From the NCBI GenBank assembly GCA_003554535.1, contig PWGT01000230.1, positions 1-9,322 of the forward strand: DNA of 9,322 nucleotides, written 5' to 3'. Both the position numbers and the translations under genes were made by a program. Position 1 is the stretch's first letter. The number at the start of each line of letters is the position of its first letter. The notes under the pieces are model-generated. The model had not been told where the DNA came from, ran no database searches, and saw only the letters and a program-made list of their open reading frames with translations. The stretch comes from Syntrophomonadaceae bacterium (GTDB taxonomy: Bacteria > Bacillota_D > Dethiobacteria > DTU022 > PWGO01). Below, in pieces: positions 1 to 6,717 of the stretch.

Positions 1-1
1 C

Positions 2-454
2 CAGCAAATTATCTTCATCTTCTACCGGTACAGCTACATAGAACATATCTGTGTTTAAGGTATCCGAGTAGCGGATAGTGTGTCCTTTTTGGTTGCGAGA
101 TAATTGCTGTATTTCAGGACGCTCCAGGTGATTTTCCATATAGGCGGCTTCAGCCTCAGTATCACTCCAAACAGTGCCTTTTGGTGAAATTAATGTGATG
201 CGGGCATTAGTTTTTTCTTTTAAAACATTTGTAGTGTCTTTCAGTTCTGATAAAGAGGGTTGCTTGCTTTCATCTTTTGGCAAAAAAGGCTTAAGCAGCT
301 CTCCTGTGATGTATGCTTCTTCGCTAAGCCTTTCTTTTAAGGTATCTAAATAGAAATCACGTACAAACCATGAGAAAACAACACCTAGTATCAAGACTAT
401 TAATAGCGAAACTAGAAAGTATGAAGTAAGTAGTTTACTTTTTATGCTTTTCAT
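2..454 (-). CDS. phoR: PhoR-type sensor histidine kinase, N-terminal part (cut by window edge)
   Basis: Reading the minus strand from the ATG at 454 gives 151 open codons running off the left edge, so only the sensor end is present. It starts MKSIKSKLLTSYF, has a hydrophobic membrane helix at about residues 9-31, then a basic/aromatic stretch and an extracytoplasmic region at about 32-151. Segments such as ITLISPKGTVWSD (86-98) and MENHLERPEI (106-115) match the extracytoplasmic sCache-like sensor domain of Gram-positive PhoR. The HAMP, PAS and kinase domains, including the phosphorylated His, would lie outside the window. The start is 2 bases beyond the stop of the response regulator gene, with only a weak GAGAG-type ribosome site inside that gene, so translational coupling is likely. 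PhoR would phosphorylate the neighbouring regulator under phosphate limitation. Family assignment rests on these motifs plus gene order; I could not see the catalytic part. Confidence 0.88.
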   Translation of the reverse strand, partial: MKSIKSKLLTSYFLVSLLIVLILGVVFSWFVRDFYLDTLKERLSEEAYITGELLKPFLPKDESKQPSLSELKDTTNVLKEKTNARITLISPKGTVWSDTEAEAAYMENHLERPEIQQLSRNQKGHTIRYSDTLNTDMFYVAVPVEDEDNLL

Positions 455-456
455 TA

Positions 457-1161
457 TTAATCACTCTCTGTAAACTTGTAACCTACTCCTCTAATGGTTA
501 ACAAGTAATCAGGATTCCCTGGATCTTCTTCAATCTTTTGCCTTAAGTATCTTATATGAACATCTACTGTTCGAGTATCTAACGGAAAGTCGTACCCCCA
601 GATTTGGTTTAGAATTTCTTCTCTACGAAATACTCTCCCGGGTGAAGAAGCCAGCATGAACAACAATTCGAATTCTCGGGGTGATATATTTAAACTCTGC
701 CCTTCTTTTAATGCCATGTATTTGTTTTTGTCAAGGTATAGCCCTTTTCGGTTTATCACTTTTTTATCAGGGGCAATTTCGGGTTGAATGTTCTTGTGAT
801 TTCGTAAGTTAGCTCTAATGCGGGCTATCAGTTCTCGAGGAGAAAAAGGTTTAGTAACGTAATCGTCAGCACCTATTTCAAGGCCAAGTACTTTATCAAC
901 TTCTTCATTTTTTACTGTGAGCATAATTACGGGTAGATTTGTTGTTTGCGGATTGCTACGCAAACGGCGACAAACTTCCAGGCCGTTTGGTTCGGGAATC
1001 ATCCAGTCCAGCAACACTAAATCTATCTCCTGACTAAAAACCTTTTGTAAAGCCTCCTCGCCAGTAGATGCTGTATCAAAGGAAAAACCTTCATTTTTCA
1101 GGTTGTATGAAATAAGCTCCCGAATGGATTCCTCATCGTCCACAATAAGTACTTTAACCAT
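457..1161 (-). CDS. phoP: PhoP/PhoB-family response regulator (OmpR type)
   Basis: A 234-residue DNA-binding response regulator, normal length for the OmpR/PhoB family. The receiver domain (about 2-118) has the acidic pocket D8/D9, phosphoacceptor D52 in VLLDWMIP, T82 and K104 in YVTKPFSPREL. The C-terminal winged helix (about 135-232) shows the family signatures SPREFELLFMLASSPGRVF, WGYDF, the recognition-helix segment RTVDVHIRYLRQKIEEDP and the closing wing TIRGVGYKF. The ATG at 1161 has a good GAGGTG ribosome site five bases upstream. It lies downstream of phoU and two bases before phoR, so it is the regulator partner of that kinase. By homology it binds TTAACA-type direct repeats, and such a site is present before pstS (5658-5696), implying autoregulation through operon readthrough. 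In Gram-negative nomenclature it would be PhoB; phoP is used here because the putative operator is of the Bacillus type. Confidence 0.93.
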   Translation of the reverse strand: MVKVLIVDDEESIRELISYNLKNEGFSFDTASTGEEALQKVFSQEIDLVLLDWMIPEPNGLEVCRRLRSNPQTTNLPVIMLTVKNEEVDKVLGLEIGADDYVTKPFSPRELIARIRANLRNHKNIQPEIAPDKKVINRKGLYLDKNKYMALKEGQSLNISPREFELLFMLASSPGRVFRREEILNQIWGYDFPLDTRTVDVHIRYLRQKIEEDPGNPDYLLTIRGVGYKFTESD

Positions 1162-1195
1162 GATTGCACCTCACAGTAATTATTAATCTATATTT

Positions 1196-1224
1196 ATTTT
1201 ATCTTTAAATGTATAATAAAACAA
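1196..1224 (-). promoter_or_regulatory. Possible internal promoter for the phoP-phoR pair
   Basis: On the minus strand, TTGTTT (1219-1224) and TAAAAT (1196-1201) are 17 bases apart, a sigma-A-like arrangement just after the phoU stop and about 35 bases before the phoP start. It could give basal regulator expression independent of the pst promoter. The 63-base gap is very AT-rich, so a chance match is quite possible. I see no convincing Pho box here. Confidence 0.3.
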
Positions 1225-1884
1225 TCAATCGTTAATTTTTACTCTTTCGCCGCTTACCAAGAAGATGACTCTTTCCCCTATATTTGTGGCATGATCTGCT
1301 ATTCTTTCCAAAGAACGGCTGACAAAAAGTAACTGAGTGGCTTGATTTATAGTGCTGGGGTTTTCCATCATCAGTACAAGTAATTCCCGAAAAACTTGAT
1401 TATGCAAATGGTCTACCTTGTCATCATTTTCTCCCAATTGATAAGCTTGTTCTTTATTTTCTTTGACATATGCATCCAGAGCATAATGGACCATTCCTTG
1501 AGTAAGTTGAGCCATGTGAGGTATATCAATAAGTGGTTTGATAAGTTCTTCATCGCCAATTCTTTTAGTTACTTTGGCAATATTTTCTGCATAGTCACCC
1601 ATTCTTTCCAGGTCAGTGATAATTTTTAGCGCTGCACCTATTTTACGTAAATCCTTGGCCATAGGTTGTTGGGTTGCTAATAACGATATACAGTTCTTTT
1701 CTATATCTAACTCCATTTGGTCAATAGTATTTTCAGTTTCTATTACTTCCTTCATTATTTCCAAGCTTTGATTAGCCAGGGCATCAATGGCTCTGGTGAT
1801 ATTTTTTTCTACTAAACTACCCATTATTATTATTTCTTGTGTAAGTGTATCCAGCGATCTGTTAAATTCATACCTCTGTTCCAT
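1225..1884 (-). CDS. phoU: PhoU, phosphate signalling/transport regulator
   Basis: A 219-residue all-helical protein, typical PhoU length. It contains the two tandem PhoU repeats, each with the characteristic metal-binding helix: DLERMGDYAENI (91-102; E93 and D97) and SLERIADHATNIGE (191-204; E193 and D197). PhoU is a cytoplasmic dimer that connects the Pst transporter to PhoR and represses Pho signalling when phosphate is plentiful. The frame stays open upstream to an ATG at 1989, but that would overlap pstB by 86 bases and add 35 residues of non-PhoU sequence. The ATG at 1884 has an AAAGGAGA ribosome site at proper distance and begins MEQRYEFNRSLD, as PhoU proteins do, so I chose it. It starts 19 bases after the pstB stop and is followed by phoP 63 bases later. 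Confidence 0.94.
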   Translation of the reverse strand: MEQRYEFNRSLDTLTQEIIIMGSLVEKNITRAIDALANQSLEIMKEVIETENTIDQMELDIEKNCISLLATQQPMAKDLRKIGAALKIITDLERMGDYAENIAKVTKRIGDEELIKPLIDIPHMAQLTQGMVHYALDAYVKENKEQAYQLGENDDKVDHLHNQVFRELLVLMMENPSTINQATQLLFVSRSLERIADHATNIGERVIFLVSGERVKIND

Positions 1885-1891
1885 AGGATCA

Positions 1892-1899
1892 TCTCCTTT
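1892..1899 (-). promoter_or_regulatory. Ribosome binding site that fixes the phoU start
   Basis: AAAGGAGA on the minus strand, with the GGAG core 8 bases before the ATG at 1884. It lies in the short gap between pstB and phoU and supports the shorter PhoU over the 254-residue reading that begins inside pstB. Confidence 0.75.
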
Positions 1900-1903
1900 C
1901 TTT

Positions 1904-2680
1904 TTAACCAAAGCGGCCGGTAATATAATCTTCAGTACGCTTGTCTTCAGGATTAGTGAATATAGTTTCCGTATCACCGCATTCCACAAGTTCTCCGTTT
2001 AATAGAAACATAGTGCGGTCAGACAACCTCGCAGCTTGTTGCATGTTGTGGGTTACAATAACTATATGATAATCTTCTTTTAATTTTCGTATTAAATCTT
2101 CAATACGGTGTGTTGCAGCAGGATCCAGGGCAGAGGTTGGTTCGTCCATGAGTAATACTTCCGGGTTGTTAGCCAAGGCTCGTGCAATACATAACCTTTG
2201 CTGTTGCCCACCAGATAAGCTCATGGCTGACTGGTTCAGCCGATCTTTTACCTCTTCCCACAATGCTGCCTGTTTAAGGCTTTCTTCTACAATCTCTTCA
2301 AGGTGGCTGCGCGATTTAATACCGTGTATTTTAGGGCCGTACGCTACGTTATCGTAAATGGATTTGGGAAATGGGTTGGGTTTTTGAAAGACCATTCCTA
2401 TAGATGTTCTTAGGTTTACCAAGTTAACATGGTTTTTTAATATGTCTTCACCATAAAATAAAACTTCTCCATTTACCCTGGCAGAAGGAACTAAATCTAT
2501 AAGGCGATTTAAAACTTTTAAAAAGGTAGACTTGCCACAACCTGAAGGACCTATTACAGCGGTAACTTTTTGAGCTTCAATATCTACAGATACATCAGTT
2601 AAGGCTTGATCTTTCCCATACCACAGGTTAAGGTTTCTAATGTTGAGAACGTAGGCGTTATTATTTGCGTGGTTATTCAT
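1904..2680 (-). CDS. pstB: PstB, phosphate ABC transporter ATPase
   Basis: A 258-residue ABC ATPase with all nucleotide-binding motifs: Walker [10 protein letters not shown] (44-52), Q-loop glutamine Q99 in [18 protein letters not shown] signature LSGGQQQR (155-162), Walker B LLMDEP (176-181) with E180 as catalytic base, and H-loop H211. The segments [19 protein letters not shown] and [16 protein letters not shown] at the C-terminus are highly characteristic of PstB as opposed to other importer ATPases. It powers phosphate uptake through the PstC-PstA channel on the inner face of the membrane. The ATG at 2680 has a perfect AAGGAGGT site 9 bases upstream. It lies 21 bases after pstA and 19 bases before phoU, so it is embedded in the operon. 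No key residue is missing. Confidence 0.97.
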   Translation of the reverse strand: MNNHANNNAYVLNIRNLNLWYGKDQALTDVSVDIEAQKVTAVIGPSGCGKSTFLKVLNRLIDLVPSARVNGEVLFYGEDILKNHVNLVNLRTSIGMVFQKPNPFPKSIYDNVAYGPKIHGIKSRSHLEEIVEESLKQAALWEEVKDRLNQSAMSLSGGQQQRLCIARALANNPEVLLMDEPTSALDPAATHRIEDLIRKLKEDYHIVIVTHNMQQAARLSDRTMFLLNGELVECGDTETIFTNPEDKRTEDYITGRFG

Positions 2681-2701
2681 AAGGCTAATACCTCCTTGTG
2701 T

Positions 2702-3559
2702 TTAAATTTGTGCCCCTTTACGGGCTCGGTGGCGCCAGTATATAGCTGCCAAATTTAGGAGCATTACCATTGCCATCAATACCAGGGCAGTTCCGTAAGC
2801 GATAGGCCTTACGTCATCTACTTGGATGTGCTGGGTGGCCAAAATGTAAAGATGGTAGGGAAGAGCCATAAAGCGGTCACTTAAAGAACCTGGCAAATGA
2901 GGGAGGAAAAAAGCTGCTCCAGTAAGAATTATAGGAGCGGTTTCTCCAGCAGCACGGGCTAGTGCCAGGATAGAACCAGTAGCCATGCCAGGAACTGCAT
3001 TGGGAAGAACCAGATTTTTTATGGTTTGCCATTTGGTAGCTCCCAGAGCCAGTCCCTCTATTCTAATGCTATCAGGGACTGCTTTTAGAGCTTCTTCAGA
3101 AGCGGTAATAACCCAAGGCAAACTCATAATAGCAAGGGTTAAAGCAGCGGTTATAAGGGAGGTACCTAGCTTAAGTGTAGCGGCAAAAAGACCTAGCCCA
3201 AATAAACCGTATACTATGGAAGGAACACCTGAAAGATTGCGAATGCTCAGTCGAATTATACGAATAATCAGCCCTTGCTGAGCGTATTCGTTTAAATAGA
3301 TGGCCGCACCCATACCCAAAGGGACTGATATAAGCACAGTTAGGGAAGAAACATAAAAAGTTCCCACTATTGCCGGGAAGATTCCGCCGGCAGTCATATT
3401 TTGTTTTGGTGGCTGGGTGAGAAATTCCCACGAAATAGCCCCTATTCCCAATTCAATTATATTATACATGAGAACCAAAAGAGTTGCTCCGGTAAGCAAC
3501 ATAAAAAAAGAGGAGAGAGCAAAGTAAAAAAATTGTTCCCATTTTTTGGAGTTATTCAC
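2702..3559 (-). CDS. pstA: PstA, phosphate ABC transporter permease
   Basis: A 285-residue integral membrane permease of usual PstA length. An N-terminal helix (about 13-35) is followed by the five-helix core; the EAA loop that docks on PstB is EEALKAVPDSIRIEGLALGA (155-174) continuing to LVLP at 186. The motifs GGIFPAIVGTF (58-68) and ARAAGETAPIILTG (201-214) are typical of PstA. It pairs with PstC to form the phosphate channel. The start is a GTG at 3559 with an AGGAGGTG ribosome site (3567-3574) lying inside the 3' end of pstC. The two genes overlap by 8 bases (3552-3559), so translation is probably coupled to keep PstA and PstC levels equal. No frameshift or truncation is seen. Confidence 0.96.
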   Translation of the reverse strand: MNNSKKWEQFFYFALSSFFMLLTGATLLVLMYNIIELGIGAISWEFLTQPPKQNMTAGGIFPAIVGTFYVSSLTVLISVPLGMGAAIYLNEYAQQGLIIRIIRLSIRNLSGVPSIVYGLFGLGLFAATLKLGTSLITAALTLAIMSLPWVITASEEALKAVPDSIRIEGLALGATKWQTIKNLVLPNAVPGMATGSILALARAAGETAPIILTGAAFFLPHLPGSLSDRFMALPYHLYILATQHIQVDDVRPIAYGTALVLMAMVMLLNLAAIYWRHRARKGAQI

Positions 3560-4565
3560 CTTGTTTCACCTCCTGGAAGCGATGAAGCATAATATCTGCT
3601 ACCATGTTAACTGCAAATGTCATAACGAAAAGGATTACACCTAGCACAAACAATGAGTGATAGTGTAGGCTTCCCCATGCTACATCGGACCCCTCAATTG
3701 CAATGTTAGCGGTAAGAGTTCTCATGGATTGCAGAAGGGTTGGAATAGGAATATTTAATATATGGGTGATGGGCATGCTTAGTGCATTACCAACAGCCAT
3801 AAGAACTGCCATGGTTTCTCCTACTGCCCTGCCGAAACCCAACATAATTCCGGCAATTACACCTGAACGTGCAGCGGGGAGAATAACATACCGTACCGTT
3901 TCCCACTGGGAAGCCCCCAGCGCGTAAGAAGCTTCCCGGTATTCCTTAGGCACTCCGTTAAGAGAATCCTCTGATATACTGATAATTGTTGGTAAAGCCA
4001 TAATCCCCAGGATTACAGCGCCAGTTAGACCTAAAAGACCGGACGACAAGCCTAAAACTTTTGCAATAAATGGACCTAAAACAACTAGAGCAAAAAATCC
4101 TAATACTACAGATGGAAAGATAGCCAAGATTTCCACAACAGGTTTTAAAAATTCTTTTATCCGGCGAGGTGCTACTTCACTAATATAGATAGCGGAGAAA
4201 ACTCCCCAAGGCACTGCTAAAGTTAAAGCGCCTACTGTAATGAAAATCGAAGAGAGAATAAAGGGCAGGGCCCCGTAGCCTGCTTCTATGGAAGAACCAG
4301 GGTTCCACCGGGTTCCGGTCAAGAATTCTAGTAACCCTATTTCTACAATGGCAGGCCATGCCTTACTTATCAGGAACCACATGATTATGAGCAGCAATAT
4401 AATTACAAGCATACCGCAAATAAAAAAGAATTTTTCTATAAGGAAGTCGTAAAAGTTGCTTTTTCGGTTTTTTTCAGTTAGTCGTTGCTGCATGTGTTTG
4501 GCTTTATCCTTTTTATTTTTTTGATAAGTTTTTAATGAGGGCAGGCCTAATTCTGTTTGAGACAA
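3552..4565 (-). CDS. pstC: PstC, phosphate ABC transporter permease
   Basis: A 337-residue membrane permease, slightly long for PstC because of a hydrophilic lysine-rich N-terminus (about 1-44) before the first membrane helix (about 45-67). The periplasmic-side motif FLTGTRWNPG (81-90) and the channel motif GFGRAVGETMAVLMAVGN (243-260) are diagnostic of PstC; the EAA loop is EDSLNGVPKEYREASYALGA (199-218). The start is a TTG at 4565, supported by a GGGAGG ribosome site eight bases upstream. The first ATG (residue 25, position 4493) has no ribosome site, so the TTG is preferred. It lies 120 bases after pstS and overlaps pstA by 8 bases. With PstA it forms the phosphate pore energised by PstB. 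Confidence 0.95.
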   Translation of the reverse strand: MSQTELGLPSLKTYQKNKKDKAKHMQQRLTEKNRKSNFYDFLIEKFFFICGMLVIILLLIIMWFLISKAWPAIVEIGLLEFLTGTRWNPGSSIEAGYGALPFILSSIFITVGALTLAVPWGVFSAIYISEVAPRRIKEFLKPVVEILAIFPSVVLGFFALVVLGPFIAKVLGLSSGLLGLTGAVILGIMALPTIISISEDSLNGVPKEYREASYALGASQWETVRYVILPAARSGVIAGIMLGFGRAVGETMAVLMAVGNALSMPITHILNIPIPTLLQSMRTLTANIAIEGSDVAWGSLHYHSLFVLGVILFVMTFAVNMVADIMLHRFQEVKQGE

Positions 4566-4573
4566 ATTTTCTT

Positions 4574-4579
4574 CCTCCC
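4574..4579 (-). promoter_or_regulatory. Ribosome binding site for the TTG start of pstC
   Basis: GGGAGG on the minus strand, eight bases before the TTG at 4565. It is the reason for choosing a rare TTG start over the unsupported ATG at 4493. The rest of the pstS-pstC gap (4566-4685) is AT-rich with one isolated TTAACA and no strong hairpin. Confidence 0.7.
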
Positions 4580-4685
4580 TCCGTTTGATTTGTGTGTTGT
4601 GCGCTTAAAATGTTAAGGTAACAAAAATAAACATAACCAGGTATATCATAAAAATTAATTTTAAATAATCTTTCTTTTTTTAATA

Positions 4686-5609
4686 TTAGTAGTTTTGACT
4701 TGCTTCAGCTTCTTGAAAAATATCCTGATTAATCTTTTCGTGTTCAGGGGTTATTTGATAGAAGCCTGCTTCTTGAACTATTTTTTGCCCTTCGTTGCTT
4801 AAAATCCATTCCAAATACTCTTGTACTTCACCCTCAGGTGCTCCGTTAGTATAGAAATAAAGAGGGCGAGCCAGGGGATATTCACCAGTATTGACTTTTT
4901 CTGCTTCAAGAGGAGTTACGTAAGTGCTGCCTTCTTCTGAAGATATTTTCAGGGGCTTGATTCCTTCGCGAACATAGCCCACTCCTACATAGCCTATACT
5001 GTCCCGATCTGTTTCAACGCTGTCAGCAATGGCAGAAGTGCCTGGCATGAAGTGACTGTCTTCATAAAAATCTTCGCCGTCCATTACATTTTCGTTAAAG
5101 AAAACGTAAGTCCCCGAGCTTGATTGGCGGGAATAAATAGAAATATTTCCGCCATCTTCCCAGCCTAAATTGCTCCAGTCTTGAATTTTGCCAGTAAAAA
5201 TTTCTTTTAATTCATCAAATGAAAGTTTTTCTATGGGGTTTTCATCGTTAACTACCACTGCAATACCATCTTGAGCCACTATAAATTCAAATACTTCTAC
5301 TCCTCTGCTTTGGGCATCTTCTATTTCCTCCTGAGTCATGGCACGGGAACTTTGGGCGATATCTACGTCGTCGTTAATGATTGCTGATATACCTGTTCCG
5401 GAACCGCCGCCTGAAACAGAAATAGAAGATTCCTGATTTACTTCTTCCATGTAATATTCGGCCAAGCTTTGTCCCATATTAACCATGGTGTCAGAGCCCT
5501 GGGCTTCAATATAACTTCTTCCACTGCTGTCTCCACATCCCGTTAAAAGTATAGTTCCTGATAGAAAGATTGCCCCCAAAAATAAACCTGTTTGCACTGA
5601 TTTTCTCAT
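4686..5609 (-). CDS. pstS: PstS, phosphate-binding lipoprotein
   Basis: A 307-residue substrate-binding protein. The N-terminus MRKSVQTGLFLGAIFLSG is a lipoprotein signal peptide ending in the lipobox LTGC, with the lipidated cysteine at C25, as expected for a Gram-positive protein anchored to the outer face of the membrane. Phosphate-binding loops are visible: GSDTM (38-42), SGGGSGTGI (66-74), AQSSR (85-89) and RQSSSGTYVFF (161-171). The C-terminus EGQKIVQEAGFYQI is usual for the family. It captures phosphate and delivers it to PstC-PstA. The ATG at 5609 has an AAAGGAGG ribosome site eight bases upstream. It is the first gene of the operon, directly behind the predicted PhoP box, so it should be strongly induced by phosphate starvation. 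It ends 120 bases before pstC. Confidence 0.96.
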   Translation of the reverse strand: MRKSVQTGLFLGAIFLSGTILLTGCGDSSGRSYIEAQGSDTMVNMGQSLAEYYMEEVNQESSISVSGGGSGTGISAIINDDVDIAQSSRAMTQEEIEDAQSRGVEVFEFIVAQDGIAVVVNDENPIEKLSFDELKEIFTGKIQDWSNLGWEDGGNISIYSRQSSSGTYVFFNENVMDGEDFYEDSHFMPGTSAIADSVETDRDSIGYVGVGYVREGIKPLKISSEEGSTYVTPLEAEKVNTGEYPLARPLYFYTNGAPEGEVQEYLEWILSNEGQKIVQEAGFYQITPEHEKINQDIFQEAEASQNY

Positions 5610-5637
5610 TTAAAATGCCTCCTTTAATTTAAGTTTG

Positions 5638-5643
5638 ATTATA
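5638..5643 (-). promoter_or_regulatory. Predicted -10 element of the pst operon promoter
   Basis: TATAAT on the minus strand, a perfect sigma-A -10 hexamer, 14 bases downstream of the last Pho-box hexamer and 28 bases before the pstS start codon. The overlapping TACAAT at 5643-5648 is an alternative. No -35 hexamer is correctly spaced (TTGACT lies 19 bases upstream), which is usual for PhoP-activated promoters. A transcript would start near 5631, giving a short leader that includes the ribosome site at about 5618-5625. Confidence 0.65.
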
Positions 5644-5657
5644 TTGTAGCTTGCTTT

Positions 5658-5696
5658 TGTTAAGTCAAAACTAAATCAAGGTTAAGGTTATGTTAA
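5658..5696 (-). promoter_or_regulatory. PhoP box upstream of pstS
   Basis: On the minus strand four hexamers occur in exact 11-base register, each separated by five bases: TTAACA (5691-5696), TTAACC (5680-5685), TTAGTT (5669-5674) and TTAACA (5658-5663). The known Bacillus PhoP operator is a set of TTAACA-like direct repeats about 11 bases apart, with four hexamers needed for two PhoP dimers. The third hexamer is the weakest. The position just upstream of the TATAAT fits activation of the pst operon by the PhoP encoded at 457-1161. Confidence 0.82.
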
Positions 5697-5741
5697 AATT
5701 TTATCTTTTAAAAATTACATAGGAAGGAGTACGTGTAGTAC

Positions 5742-5768
5742 GGGACAAGGGATCTGTCCCCGCGTCCT
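5742..5768 (+). repeat. REP-like palindromic element, copy 1
   Basis: This 27-base element has the block order GGGAC, GGGAT, GTCCC, GTCCT with spacers AA, CT and CGC. It differs from copy 2 at only two bases (5753 and 5768), both T for C. It lies in the divergent gap between the pst promoter and the SIMPL gene, about 45 bases upstream of the Pho box on the far side from pstS. Confidence 0.8.
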
Positions 5769-5888
5769 AGTAATAAACTTAAACTTATGCCGGGTGGTTT
5801 TACTTGACTGATTCTGTCATGGGGAGTCTTTTTTATACTTACTTTTTTGTTATTAGCTGGTAGAATTAGTTAAGAGGTGAAGGCTGAA

Positions 5889-5936
5889 TTGCTATTGCGT
5901 AATATAAATCTAATTGAAAGGGGGGAGTCAAAGTGA
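5889..5936 (+). CDS. Possible 15-codon leader ORF overlapping the SIMPL gene start
   Basis: A TTG at 5889 opens a frame encoding MLLRNINLIERGESK, ending in a TGA (5934-5936) that overlaps the GTG start of the next gene. A GAGGTGA sequence (5874-5880) lies eight bases upstream, a well-spaced ribosome site. The ribosome site of the downstream gene (5917-5927) is inside this ORF, so its translation could couple to or gate the SIMPL gene. A TTG start and very short length make chance occurrence quite possible. I recognise no known leader-peptide type, and no codon run suggests attenuation. Confidence 0.3.
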   Translation: MLLRNINLIERGESK

Positions 5937-6595
5937 GCGAATTTGAATGCGAGAACAAACCTTTGCGTAACATAAGGGTTACAGGAACTGCTAAGGTTTC
6001 GGCAGAACCGGATTTGGCGATTATAACTTTCAATATTTCTAGCAAAGCGACTCAGTATAAAAGTTGTATGGATATTTTATATAATAGGACTCAAAGTTTG
6101 CGAGAGGAGTTGGTTTCAGTAGGATTGGGAAGAGCTGAAATTAAGACTACTCGATTTAATGTTGATACAAATTATGAGTATGACAAACAGATGGATAAAC
6201 GCTACTTTAGGGGGTATAAAGCAACTCATGATCTGAAAGTGGAATTTCCTTTTACGCCGGAATACCTGAATCAGGTGCTAAATGTATTAAGCTACACGGA
6301 AACTCAGACTTCTTTTAAAATCTCTTTTAGAATATCTGACCCCGAACCGTTGCGGCAGCAGGCGTTGGCTAATGCCATAAAAAACTGTAAAGAAAAGGCA
6401 GAAATATTAACTCAAGCAGCCGGAGTAAGTTTGGAAGAAATTATAAGTATAAATTACAGCTGGGACGAGGTTTATATTAGACCTGCTCGTGAGCTATGTG
6501 AAGTAGAATCTCTTGCAAGTGAGGCTGCTTATGATATTACTCCTGAGGATATAGATATTTCAGATACAGTGACAATCAACTGGAGCATTAAGTAA
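5933..6595 (+). CDS. SIMPL (DUF541/BP26-like) domain protein
   Basis: A 220-residue protein of the SIMPL/DUF541 family. The opening RNIRVTGTAKVSAEPDLAIITFNIS (within residues 12-36) is the family hallmark (an I-x-V-x-G-x-G/A-x-V-x-x-x-P-D pattern). Further matching segments are GYKATHDLKVEF (94-105), the helix QQALANAIKNCKEKAEILTQAAG (142-164), and the closing strand TVTINWSIK. Many family members are exported; this one starts MSEFECENKP with no signal peptide or membrane helix, so it is probably cytoplasmic. The start is a GTG at 5933 with an AAAGGGGGGAG ribosome site five bases upstream. It is divergent from the pst operon and followed by a strong hairpin, so it is probably monocistronic. 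The molecular function of the family is poorly defined (stress protection and oligomeric channel-like assemblies have been described for some members), and I assign none here. Confidence 0.85.
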   Translation: MSEFECENKPLRNIRVTGTAKVSAEPDLAIITFNISSKATQYKSCMDILYNRTQSLREELVSVGLGRAEIKTTRFNVDTNYEYDKQMDKRYFRGYKATHDLKVEFPFTPEYLNQVLNVLSYTETQTSFKISFRISDPEPLRQQALANAIKNCKEKAEILTQAAGVSLEEIISINYSWDEVYIRPARELCEVESLASEAAYDITPEDIDISDTVTINWSIK

Positions 6596-6675
6596 TTGTG
6601 GAGGCTGGGCGGCTCTATTCAGAAGAACAGTTTTAAATGCACGATTTAAATAAAGAGGTTTTGATTAGTAAAAAT

Positions 6676-6717
6676 CTGCCGGGATAAATTTGGGTTAATA
6701 TCCCAATATCCCGGCAG
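6676..6717 (+). terminator. Two-tier hairpin after the SIMPL gene, probable terminator
   Basis: An 11-base perfect stem pairs CTGCCGGGATA (6676-6686) with TATCCCGGCAG (6707-6717). After a three-base bulge (6687-6689) a second stem pairs TTGGG (6690-6694) with CCCAA (6702-6706), closed by a seven-base loop. It begins 80 bases after the SIMPL stop. The following sequence GATTTATTG is T-rich but not a clean T run, so termination strength is uncertain. It could act in either direction, but no gene reads into it from the right. Confidence 0.7.

Noticed and set aside
1885..1989. A longer PhoU with 35 extra N-terminal residues from the ATG at 1989.
   Set aside because: It would overlap pstB by 86 bases and has no PhoU-like sequence; the ATG at 1884 has a proper ribosome site and the usual PhoU beginning.
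1396..3592. Several open frames of 63-98 codons on the plus strand across phoU, pstB and pstA.
   Set aside because: They lie wholly antisense to well-identified genes, lack ribosome sites and show no protein-family features.
4611..4616. A second Pho box upstream of pstC, from a single TTAACA on the minus strand.
   Set aside because: Positions 11 bases on either side do not carry matching hexamers, so there is no direct-repeat array.
5804..5839. Promoter for the SIMPL gene from TTGACT (5804-5809) and TATACT (5834-5839).
   Set aside because: The spacer is 24 bases, too long for a standard sigma-A promoter, and no better-spaced partner was found.
6598..6636. A 12-codon frame from the GTG just after the SIMPL stop.
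   Set aside because: Too short, no ribosome site and no resemblance to a known product.
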